Under the pieces are notes generated by a model that searched no databases, was not told the DNA's origin, and saw only the letters and a list, made by a program, of their open reading frames with translations. From contig DATDPK010000048.1 of NCBI GenBank assembly GCA_035292785.1, positions 1 to 20,303 on the forward strand: a stretch of DNA of 20,303 nucleotides, read 5' to 3'. The position numbers were made by a program, and so were the translations under genes. Origin of the DNA: CABMGU01 sp035292785 (GTDB taxonomy: Archaea > Nanobdellota > Nanobdellia > Woesearchaeales > ARS49). Below, piece after piece: positions 15,117 through 20,303 of this stretch (positions within the stretch are counted from its first letter, which is position 1; every line of letters starts with the position of its first letter).

Positions 15117-15599
15117 ATGCCAAAGAAACTTTACATTGCTTCGCCTTTGGGCTTTTCTGAAGCTGGAAGGATTGCTTATCCGGAAGTATTGAAAATAGTG
15201 AAATCTGAAGGTTACGCTGTTCTTGACCCGTGGGTTTTGACGCCTAAGAAGTGGATTGATAACGTCATTGCTATGCCTGAGGGTCCTAAGAAAAAAAAGG
15301 AATGGCGGCGTCTAAATGATATTATTGGACGTAACAACACCGGTGCAATCCAGCAGTCTGATGGCATTGTTGCTGTTCTTGATGGGGTTGATGTTGACAG
15401 CGGTGTTGCTTCTGAGATTGGTTATGGCGCTGGTTTGGGCAAGAGGGTTCTTGGTTATCGTGGAGATTTTCGCTTGACTGGTGAAAACGAGGGCTGCGTT
15501 GTTAATTTGCAGGTTGAGTATTTTATCAGGATGCACAATGGCATTGTTGTCAGGAAGCTGGAAGACTTGAAAAAGAATTTGAGAAAGGTTTTTGGCTGA
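15117..15599 (+). CDS. Nucleoside 2-deoxyribosyltransferase
   Basis: 160 aa, normal for the family. 'KLYIASPLGFSEAG' is the opening nucleotide-fold strand. 'AVLDGVDVDSGVASEIGYG' (residues ~87-104) is the signature DGxxxDSGxxxEIGxA/G, with Glu100 as the expected nucleophile and Asp92/Asp94 nearby. The enzyme cleaves or exchanges the base of 2'-deoxyribonucleosides (or their monophosphates) and serves in nucleotide salvage. GGGGGT stands 8 nt before the ATG and pairs well with the 16S rRNA end, so unlike most genes here it is led by a ribosome binding site. It diverges from the NFACT-R gene. Confidence 0.92.
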   Translation: MPKKLYIASPLGFSEAGRIAYPEVLKIVKSEGYAVLDPWVLTPKKWIDNVIAMPEGPKKKKEWRRLNDIIGRNNTGAIQQSDGIVAVLDGVDVDSGVASEIGYGAGLGKRVLGYRGDFRLTGENEGCVVNLQVEYFIRMHNGIVVRKLEDLKKNLRKVFG

Positions 15600-15636
15600 G
15601 CAAAACCTTTTAAACATCAACAATTCTTCTTATCTT

Positions 15637-15843
15637 ATGAAAAAAGAGGGATTCGTGCAGTACTTATTTTCAAAATCTTGGCATTGGCGTGATTTTGCAG
15701 AGCCGTTGTTCATTCTGCCCTATGTTTTTTGGATTTTGTACTTGATTAATAATGGTTTTAACTGGATTACTATTGTTCTCGGAGCTGTTTTGTTCTTTGT
15801 CGTGCTTCCGATTGCGGTATTTTGGTGCGGTGAGCGAAGATGA
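15637..15843 (+). CDS. Small two-helix membrane protein
   Basis: 68 aa from ATG 15637. After a short amphipathic stretch (MKKEGFVQYLFSKSWHWRDF) come two transmembrane helices (PLFILPYVFWILYLI and WITIVLGAVLFFVVLPIAVFW) joined by a short NNGFN turn, with a CGERR end. A TTG further upstream (15592) keeps the frame open, but a TTTTAAAC box (~15606-15613) is 27 bp before 15637, fitting a leaderless start. The stop overlaps the next gene by ATGA, so it heads a three-gene operon with two beta-helix proteins. Function unknown. Confidence 0.75.
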   Translation: MKKEGFVQYLFSKSWHWRDFAEPLFILPYVFWILYLINNGFNWITIVLGAVLFFVVLPIAVFWCGERR

Positions 15844-16631
15844 AATGGCTTTTAATTCTGTTAATCTTGCCTTTTGCTTTTGCAGAGTGTGTTGAGCCTT
15901 CTGATAGTATGAAAATTTCTGAAAGTGTTTTGTTTTGCAGTGATACTTATGACGTTCCAAGCGGATTAACAATTACTGCCAGCAATATTGTTTTGGACTG
16001 CGGTACTGCTGTTTTGAGGGGTATTTCTGGAGAGAGTGAAATCGGGTTGAAGTTGGACAGCGTAAACAACGTTACTGTGAGAAACTGCAATATTTTGACA
16101 TTCAACCAAGGTCTTTATTTGAAGAATGTTACAAATTCTTTGATAGAGGACAATGCTTTTTTGAAGAACCGCATTGGTGTTCGTATGCTTGATTCTTATG
16201 AGAACATTATTCGTGATAATAATGACAAGAGTCATCAGCTTGCTGTCAGTGCTATCAGCAGCAAGTTCAACATTGTTATGCTCGACAATAAGAATGTTGA
16301 GCGCGGTTTTTGTGATGTTAATGCCTGCAATGAGTTTCGTGATATGAATCCTTGTGAGTCTGGTGATTTCTATTGCAGCAAGAAATGTACTGGTGAGAAT
16401 GATGATGACTGCAAAGCTCCAGCCATCAAAGAGCCGGAAGTTATTGAGCCTAAAGAGGATATTGTCGCAAAATTGGAAGAGGAAGTTCGCCGTGAGATTG
16501 CAGAGAAGCCGTCAGAGATGACGTTTGTTCCAAAGAAGGGCATTTCAATATTAACGCAGTTGTTTGTTTACATTATCATATATCTTTTAGCTTTCACAGG
16601 GATTCAGTTTTATCTATACAAAAAGAGATGA
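15840..16631 (+). CDS. Exported right-handed beta-helix (NosD/CASH-like) protein with membrane anchor
   Basis: 263 aa. Signal peptide MKWLLILLILPFAFA. Residues ~20-150 are short beta-helix coils: 'ISESVLFCSDTYDVPSGLTI', 'ASNIVLDCGTAVLRG', 'VNNVTVRNCNILTFNQGLYL', 'VTNSLIEDNAFLKNRIGVRM' (pattern of parallel beta-helix repeats, as in NosD and related carbohydrate-binding proteins). A cysteine-rich stretch follows (DVNACNEFRDMNPCESGDF), then a charged stalk and a C-terminal transmembrane helix (LTQLFVYIIIYLLAFTGI). NVT sequons suggest N-glycosylation. It overlaps the next gene, its own paralogue, by ATGA. Confidence 0.82.
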   Translation: MKWLLILLILPFAFAECVEPSDSMKISESVLFCSDTYDVPSGLTITASNIVLDCGTAVLRGISGESEIGLKLDSVNNVTVRNCNILTFNQGLYLKNVTNSLIEDNAFLKNRIGVRMLDSYENIIRDNNDKSHQLAVSAISSKFNIVMLDNKNVERGFCDVNACNEFRDMNPCESGDFYCSKKCTGENDDDCKAPAIKEPEVIEPKEDIVAKLEEEVRREIAEKPSEMTFVPKKGISILTQLFVYIIIYLLAFTGIQFYLYKKR

Positions 16632-17242
16632 AGTGGATAGTGTTGTTGCTGTTGGTGCCAAGTGTCTTGGCTTGTGTTGTTCCTATTGATAATATGAAGA
16701 TTTCTCAGTCAACCGAGCTTTGCACAGGAGTGTATTATCTAAATAAGGGAATTAGGTTGACTGCAAGCAATATTTCTCTTGATTGTTCCGGCGCTGTTTT
16801 GAAAAGTTGGACTGGTGGCAAAGGTATTTCCATTGAGCACGTTGAGAATGTGACTGTAGGCGAATGCCGTGTTTTGAACTATCAGACCGGGATTTATGTG
16901 AGAAACTCCACGCGTGTATTTTTATTAGACAATCATTTGATCCGCAATCAGGAGGGCACTCGTTTTGTTGTTGTGAAGGACAGCGCAACTTACAATCACG
17001 ATGTTAGTTTGGGAACGCCTTTCACTGTTTTGGAAAGCGAGGGCAACGTAATTTCTTTGTCAAATCGTGTTGTTTCTGGTGATTTTTGTGAAACTAACTT
17101 TTGTAATACTCGTCAGAAGGCTGTTGAGCACGCAATGTTGCCCCGCATCACTATTTCTGATTTTTACAATTGGCTTTCAGAGCAGGTTGGCGGAAAGAGC
17201 GAAGGCCGCTTGTATAATTGGTTGTTCGCAGAATTTGTTTAA
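16628..17242 (+). CDS. Exported beta-helix protein, paralogue of the upstream gene, no anchor
   Basis: 204 aa. Signal peptide MKWIVLLLLVPSVLA, then the same order of motifs as its neighbour: 'PIDNMKISQSTELCTGVYYL', 'ASNISLDCSGAVLKSWTGG', 'VENVTVGECRVLNYQTGIYV', 'VSGDFCETNFCN'. The cysteine stretch and the C-terminal anchor are shortened or absent; it ends 'YNWLSEQVGG...LYNWLFAEFV'. This reads as a tandem duplication followed by divergence, with one copy fixed in the membrane and one released or held by the partner. The stop overlaps the convergent pilin gene by 4 nt (TTAA). Confidence 0.82.
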   Translation: MKWIVLLLLVPSVLACVVPIDNMKISQSTELCTGVYYLNKGIRLTASNISLDCSGAVLKSWTGGKGISIEHVENVTVGECRVLNYQTGIYVRNSTRVFLLDNHLIRNQEGTRFVVVKDSATYNHDVSLGTPFTVLESEGNVISLSNRVVSGDFCETNFCNTRQKAVEHAMLPRITISDFYNWLSEQVGGKSEGRLYNWLFAEFV

Positions 17243-17724
17243 CAGACAGGTATGTACTCTACGTTTAATGGTTTTTCAGTGCAGGATATTGCTGTATCTC
17301 CTGAGGATATCTTTGGTGTTAGCTTGACTTGCAGTATTTGCCCTATTGTTGGATCGTATGGCACGCTTGCCTTGACTGAGTTTTCTTTCAGCAAAGGCGT
17401 TTTGAGTATTTCTTCTGAGACTGATACTCCGTCTTTTCCTGCAACGCGGGCGTGTATATTGTACAAGTCCATATTTGGCCCATTATCAATCCATAATTCA
17501 ATTGTGTCTGCTGTTCTGCACGCCTGTGGCTGTCCGCCAATTTTTATGAGTTCGAAGGATACTGCGTCGCAGCCTGATTTCACTTCCTGCACGCCTTGCA
17601 CGAACTCTGCTTTTTGCTCAATGTAGTCTTCTCCCCAGCTCATTACTAATGCGCCAAGGCCTACTGAGAATGCGACAAGTAGAATTGTTGCTACCAATGG
17701 AGTCATTCCTTTTCGTGCAAACAT
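17239..17724 (-). CDS. Archaeal type IV pilin-like protein (class III signal peptide)
   Basis: 161 aa. 'MFARKG|MTPLVATILLVAFSVGLGA' is a class III signal: a short basic leader ending Lys-Gly, then a hydrophobic helix that becomes the pilus core after cleavage by a prepilin peptidase. The remainder is a small beta domain with three cysteines ('SGCDAVSFELIKIGGQPQAC', 'ISCTEKPLN', final VC). The type resembles archaeal pilins with a conserved N-terminal helix rather than archaellin itself. GGTGA 4 nt before the ATG and a TATA-like box (~17758-17767) give a ~13-nt leader. A matching peptidase gene lies 1.5 kb downstream in this window (19226-20074). Confidence 0.85.
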   Translation of the reverse strand: MFARKGMTPLVATILLVAFSVGLGALVMSWGEDYIEQKAEFVQGVQEVKSGCDAVSFELIKIGGQPQACRTADTIELWIDNGPNMDLYNIHARVAGKDGVSVSEEILKTPLLKENSVKASVPYDPTIGQILQVKLTPKISSGDTAISCTEKPLNVEYIPVC

Positions 17725-17815
17725 GATTCACCTTTTTTATCTGTTATTTGGCAACTTGCTTTAAATAGTTTTTGGTACCTATATCTTTTTATAGAGCTTT
17801 CTTTTAGCAAAAATT

Positions 17816-18340
17816 ATGCCAGAAGAATGTGTTTTTTGCCATATCGCGAATGGAAAAATTCCAAGCAAGAAAGTGTATGAGGATGACAAGGTTGTGGCAG
17901 TTCTTGATATCAATCCCGCGGCTTCCGGTCACATTCTTTTGTTGACCAAAGAGCATATTGCTATTATGCCTCAGATGGATGATGAGCTTGTTTCATATGT
18001 TGGCATGATTGCAAAGCAGTTGAGCAGTTCTGTTTTGCGTACTTTGAAAGTTGAGGGTACTTCTATTTTTGCAGCTAATGGGCTTGCTGCCGGCCAGCGT
18101 GCTCCTCATTTTATGCTTCACATTATTCCAAGAAGTACAAATGATGGCATTTCTCTTCAGCCCGCTGAAGTCAAGCTTGATGAAAAGCAGATGAAAGATG
18201 TCTGGGGCAAGCTTGCTCCAAGCATTGCAAAGCAGTTTGGCAAGGATGTTCCTGAGGCAAAGGTTGAAGCGTCTAAGAAGCCTGAGAAAAAAGCCGAACT
18301 TGACGAAATCGCTTCTTTCTTGACAGGTGGGAAGAAATGA
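17816..18340 (+). CDS. HIT-family protein 1, middle histidine replaced by Met
   Basis: 174 aa. 'MPEECVFCHIANGKIPSKKV' carries the CxxC zinc pair seen in Hint/GalT-branch HIT proteins, and 'PHFMLHIIPR' sits at the histidine triad. HIT enzymes need HxHxH; here the triad reads His98-x-Met100-x-His102, so the middle histidine that attacks the phosphate is missing. The surrounding fold motifs are intact ('VLDINPAASGHILLLTKEH', 'FAANGLAAGQRAPH'). The C-terminal ~50 residues are a charged extension. A TATA-like TTTTTATAG (17786-17794) is 26 bp upstream of the ATG. It overlaps the second HIT gene by ATGA. Likely a nucleotide-binding partner without hydrolase activity. Confidence 0.88.
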   Translation: MPEECVFCHIANGKIPSKKVYEDDKVVAVLDINPAASGHILLLTKEHIAIMPQMDDELVSYVGMIAKQLSSSVLRTLKVEGTSIFAANGLAAGQRAPHFMLHIIPRSTNDGISLQPAEVKLDEKQMKDVWGKLAPSIAKQFGKDVPEAKVEASKKPEKKAELDEIASFLTGGKK

Positions 18341-18849
18341 GTGAGTGCTTGTTTTGTTCTTTGATTGAGAAGAAGGCGAATTTGTTGTATGAGGACGAGC
18401 AGACTTTTGCAATGTTGTCTCCTCAGCCTTTTGCGCCCGGCCACGTTATGGTTTTGCCTAAGAAGCACGCGCCTATTTTGGATGTCGTTCCTGATTTGGC
18501 TGTTGGAAATTTGTTTAAGGTTGCGAATAAGGTTGGTGTTGCTATTTTTGAAGCTCTTGGTTCTCACGGAACTAATATTTTGGTTCAGAATGGTGCTGCT
18601 GCAGGCCAGAAGCACAATCACGCTGCCATTCACGTTATTCCTCGTATGGAGAACGATGGGTTGCAGATTGGCTGGTCTCCCAAGCCTGCTGGCGAGGAAG
18701 ATTTATCCACGATAGAGTTGCGTTTAAAAGAGGAGACTAAGGGTGTTGGCATTTTCCAGAAAGAAAAAGCCAAGCCGATTGAGTTGGAAAAGCCAAAAGA
18801 AGCCGCTCCTGAAGACAGGCGCATTAAGCACTTGAGAAGGATTCCTTAA
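18337..18849 (+). CDS. HIT-family protein 2, middle histidine replaced by Ala
   Basis: 170 aa. 'MSECLFCSLIEKKANLLYED' again has the CxxC pair, and 'FAPGHVMVLPKKHAP' is the usual central strand. The triad position reads His95-x-Ala97-x-His99 in 'NHAAIHVIPR', so this copy also lacks the nucleophile, with a different substitution from its neighbour. Loop residues 'GAAAGQKHNH' keep the nucleotide-binding shape, with an extra His93. A Lys/Glu/Pro-rich tail ends RRIKHLRRIP. Being ATGA-coupled to HIT protein 1, the two may form a heterodimer, since HIT proteins are normally homodimers. Confidence 0.88.
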   Translation: MSECLFCSLIEKKANLLYEDEQTFAMLSPQPFAPGHVMVLPKKHAPILDVVPDLAVGNLFKVANKVGVAIFEALGSHGTNILVQNGAAAGQKHNHAAIHVIPRMENDGLQIGWSPKPAGEEDLSTIELRLKEETKGVGIFQKEKAKPIELEKPKEAAPEDRRIKHLRRIP

Positions 18850-18963
18850 TTTGTAGACTTGGTTTGCGCGACATCGTGAGCCGAGAGAAGAGTATACCTC
18901 CTGCGACCGAAGGGAGTCAGCCGATAAAATGCTTCTCGAGGCGTAACGAGGAGCGCCTTTGAT
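18850..18963. repeat. GC-rich degenerate repetitive patch
   Basis: The stretch holds short related segments: CCGAGAGAAGAG (~18881), CGACCGAAGGGAG (~18904) and CGTAACGAGGAGCG (~18943), plus a CTCG/CGAG hairpin and GGCG/CGCC arms near 18935-18957. It is richer in G+C than its surroundings. No coding frame or tRNA T-arm (GTTCRA) is visible. The part near 18936-18955 resembles the leader element at 13979-13999 (shared ACGAGGAG). It belongs to the 376-nt gap 18850-19225. Confidence 0.4.
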
Positions 18964-18982
18964 CAAACTTTCTGAAAGTTTG
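18964..18982 (-). terminator. Perfect 8-bp hairpin downstream of 34-aa gene
   Basis: CAAACTTT (18964-18971) and AAAGTTTG (18975-18982) pair perfectly around CTG. The hairpin begins 4 nt after the stop of the small minus-strand gene at 18987, so it is probably its 3' end. Confidence 0.5.
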
Positions 18983-18986
18983 TTCC

Positions 18987-19091
18987 TTAGATATTGAAAA
19001 TATTTGTCTTTAATGTTCTTAGTATTATTGCAACGATTGCAAACATTGTCAGAAGTCCTATCATGACTATGAATTCTGTTTCTAAGACCAT
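18987..19091 (-). CDS. 34-aa single-helix membrane microprotein (probable)
   Basis: A short ORF from ATG 19091 to TAA 18987. It begins MVLETEFIV, continues as one hydrophobic helix, MIGLLTMFAIVAIILR, and ends TLKTNIFNI. A TTTATTAA box (19116-19123 on the minus strand) is centred 28 bp before the ATG, the same spacing as established leaderless genes here, and a perfect hairpin follows the stop. That agreement is the main evidence; length alone gives none. Function unknown; small single-helix proteins often modulate larger membrane proteins, and the prepilin peptidase is next upstream. Confidence 0.5.
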   Translation of the reverse strand: MVLETEFIVMIGLLTMFAIVAIILRTLKTNIFNI

Positions 19092-19134
19092 TGCTCTTAT
19101 TTTGTATTATTTGATTAATAAACCTTTGTTGTTA

Positions 19135-19222
19135 TTAGTAAAAGACGCAAATTTTAAACGATTGCTGACGTCTTTTACTAATTAGAAAACGACAACTATT
19201 ACAATATATTTTGTCGTTTTCT
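19135..19222 (-). repeat. Two adjacent perfect inverted repeats after prepilin peptidase gene
   Basis: TTAGTAAAAGACG (19135-19147) pairs with CGTCTTTTACTAA (19169-19181): 13 bp, 21-nt loop. AGAAAACGACA (19184-19194) pairs with TGTCGTTTTCT (19212-19222): 11 bp, 17-nt loop. The second begins 3 nt past the peptidase stop on the minus strand. They mirror the paired stem-loops at 11753-11825, both placed 3' of minus-strand genes. A double terminator or 3' end protection is likely. Confidence 0.7.
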
Positions 19223-19225
19223 ATA

Positions 19226-20074
19226 TCAAAGGATAAGAAACACTATATTTCCAAATAAGCCGATTATGAACGCAAATAAAAATGCCGGCGTGAATGGTAT
19301 GCCGTATTTCACCAATACTTTGTCTATTTTTTTCTGTTTGTAAAGTTTTTGTATTGCTCTTACTTGTTCTTTTTCCAGTCCAAGTTTGCTCGGGACTATT
19401 TTTGTTTTTCCTGATTTTATTGCGTGTACCAGCCAGTCTCCTTCTGTCAATTTATCAGGCGTTATCCATTTGTGCATCCCGCTTAGCTCCACGCTTTTGA
19501 TGAAAATGCACAGGTAGCAAAGCAAGTATGTTATTGCTGCCAATAATATTAGTCCAAATCCGTATTCTTTCATTATGAACGAAGTAATTATTAGTATTGT
19601 TGCCGAGATTAAGCTCATTATTCTTAGTCTTGCGTATGGTTTTTGGTGCATTATTATTCTGAATGTTTGCCAGAACTTTTTCCTGTTTTTTACCGCAAGC
19701 CCTGCGCTCCACAGCACGCCCCAAACTCCGCCTACAAATACCAGGTTTATCAAAAAGTTTGTGCCGAGGTAGAATTTGCTTGGCTCAAATCCGATTATTG
19801 CTCCCATTGCCATCAGGAGTTTTGCATCCCCGCCTCCCCATTGTCCTGTGTAGAACATCAGTGAAGCAAGTGCAAAGCCTATCAATAGCCCTATTCCGCT
19901 TGACGTTATCGGCCACCAGTTCCATTGCTGCAAGGAAAATATCAGGTGTATTCCAATGCCCGCCGCAATTCCTGCATAGTTCAGCCAGTCTGGTACTTCT
20001 AATGTGCGGATGTCAACGTATGCTGCGATGACAAGAATGACTAATGAGATGATTATTAGGGAAAGTTCGAGCAT
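19226..20074 (-). CDS. Prepilin peptidase, A24 family (GxGD aspartic protease)
   Basis: 282 aa from ATG 20074 (MLELSLIIISLVILVIAAYV). Catalytic Asp21 lies in 'DIRTLEVPDWL' and Asp83 in 'GQWGGGDAKLL' (the GxGD motif). At least six hydrophobic helices are visible. The family cleaves class III signal peptides of pilins and archaellins at the inner face of the membrane, and the pilin at 17239-17724 is a natural substrate. A soluble insert or tail, 'LSGMHKWITPDKLTEGDWLV' to 'KVLVKYGIPFTPAFLFAFII', lies between the last helices and goes beyond the core of short archaeal members. I reject the in-frame TTG at 20080; TATATTATATTG (~20094-20105) is ~25 bp from the ATG. Confidence 0.9.
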   Translation of the reverse strand: MLELSLIIISLVILVIAAYVDIRTLEVPDWLNYAGIAAGIGIHLIFSLQQWNWWPITSSGIGLLIGFALASLMFYTGQWGGGDAKLLMAMGAIIGFEPSKFYLGTNFLINLVFVGGVWGVLWSAGLAVKNRKKFWQTFRIIMHQKPYARLRIMSLISATILIITSFIMKEYGFGLILLAAITYLLCYLCIFIKSVELSGMHKWITPDKLTEGDWLVHAIKSGKTKIVPSKLGLEKEQVRAIQKLYKQKKIDKVLVKYGIPFTPAFLFAFIIGLFGNIVFLIL

Positions 20075-20122
20075 AGGCAATGAAGCGCAGTTCTATATTA
20101 TATTGTTTGCGCTTGACAGTAA

Positions 20123-20216
20123 CCTTTATAAACCTCCTCTTGAAATCCCAATATTAACCTGTGATTAATGAGGCCGATAAGGCTGAATGAGGGAGACTTT
20201 CTCCTGGAGGATTCAT
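20123..20216 (+). promoter_or_regulatory. L7Ae promoter and leader with two stacked kink-turn candidates
   Basis: TTTATAAA (20125-20132) predicts transcription from about 20155, leaving a ~62-nt leader. It can be drawn as: CC 20158-20159, bulge UGU 20160-20162, GA 20163-20164, UU 20165-20166, bulge AAU 20167-20169, GA 20170-20171, stem GGCC 20172-20175, loop 20176-20180, GGCU 20181-20184, GA 20185-20186, AU 20187-20188, GA 20189-20190, GG 20191-20192. Each half has a 3-nt bulge and tandem G-A pairs, the kink-turn pattern that L7Ae binds. A GGAGA/UCUCC hairpin (20192-20204) and GGAGG (20206-20210, 6 nt before the ATG) follow. The short linking pairs (U-A and U-U) are weak, so only one kink-turn may be real. 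Confidence 0.6.
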
Positions 20217-20303
20217 ATGGCAGATGATGTAACACAAAAAGCATTGGAAGCTATCGAAGTAGCAAGGAATACTGGCAAGATTAAGAAGGGCGTTAATGAA
20301 GCT
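20217..20303 (+). CDS. rpl7ae: Ribosomal protein L7Ae, 3' partial
   Basis: The 29 visible residues, MADDVTQKALEAIEVARNTG then KIKKGVNEA, match the start of archaeal L7Ae ('ALEAVELARxTGKIRKGxNE'); the GKIxKGxNE part is the loop that contacts kink-turn RNA. L7Ae is a ribosomal protein and also a core of archaeal box C/D and H/ACA RNPs and RNase P. The gene runs off the window, which holds about a quarter of it. GGAGG 6 nt before the ATG fixes the start. It diverges from the prepilin peptidase gene and carries the leader described above. Confidence 0.93.
   Translation, partial: MADDVTQKALEAIEVARNTGKIKKGVNEA

Noticed and set aside
18891..18898. A third AGTATACC, identical to the antitoxin operator repeat
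   Set aside because: It is single, has no partner at 11 bp, and an 8-base match by chance is expected about once in a window this size.
18850..18963. Possible tRNA or structured RNA gene
   Set aside because: No GTTCRA T-arm and no cloverleaf arms on either strand; only short local hairpins.
19135..19222. Terminal inverted repeats of a small transposable element
   Set aside because: The arms are adjacent stem-loops with short loops, with no flanking direct repeats and no coding sequence between them.
1..20303. CRISPR array or insertion sequence
   Set aside because: No regularly spaced repeats and no transposase-like protein were seen on either strand.

Overview
The window reads as a chromosome segment of a small-genome archaeon, most likely of the DPANN type (Woesearchaeota/Pacearchaeota-like; the lineage is my inference from gene style). 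The archaeal signs are the start of ribosomal protein L7Ae, an archaeal type IV pilin with a class III signal peptide, a GxGD prepilin peptidase, CARDB/S-layer-like surface proteins, and a TATA box centred 25-29 bp upstream of most start codons, which implies mainly leaderless mRNAs. Leaders with a visible ribosome binding site are the exception (surface protein 5226, deoxyribosyltransferase 15117, pilin 17724, the 526-aa protein at 13976, L7Ae 20217). Genes are packed very tightly: five same-strand pairs overlap by ATGA, and six convergent pairs meet within 4 nt.

Layout. 1-1120: the end of a membrane-anchored winged-helix protein, then a MazF-type toxin with a ribbon-helix-helix antitoxin behind a double-repeat operator. 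1267-7512: mostly exported or surface proteins (an HExxH protein with an outer-membrane-like C-terminus, a CARDB protein, an Asp-rich S-layer-like anchored protein, a lamin-tail-domain protein), interrupted by a P-loop kinase-like gene with a small partner and a charged coiled-coil protein. 7513-9230: a 41-aa four-cysteine microprotein, a HAD phosphatase-like protein and a nucleotidyltransferase with a helical C-terminal domain. 9346-13976: four large or unusual proteins, three of which I cannot assign; the fourth looks like a xylose-isomerase-type TIM barrel with a long helical insertion. 14063-15599: a stand-alone NFACT-R protein coupled to a CRM/YhbY RNA-binding protein, and a nucleoside 2-deoxyribosyltransferase. 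15637-17724: a small membrane protein plus two tandem beta-helix surface proteins, facing a pilin. 17816-18849: two overlapping HIT-family genes, both lacking the catalytic middle histidine. 18850-20303: a 376-nt gap with a GC-rich repetitive patch, a probable 34-aa membrane microprotein and two perfect stem-loops, then a prepilin peptidase and the L7Ae gene.

Functionally there is a cell-surface theme (S-layer-like, CARDB, beta-helix, lamin-tail, pilin and its peptidase) and a translation/RNA theme (L7Ae, NFACT-R, CRM). The most interesting signals are (i) the L7Ae leader, which can be drawn as two consecutive kink-turns ahead of the ribosome binding site, suggesting autoregulation; (ii) a leader before the 526-aa gene with two mutually exclusive hairpins, one hiding the ribosome binding site; (iii) the tandem HIT pair with both nucleophiles replaced; and (iv) the unassigned 9346-13976 block.
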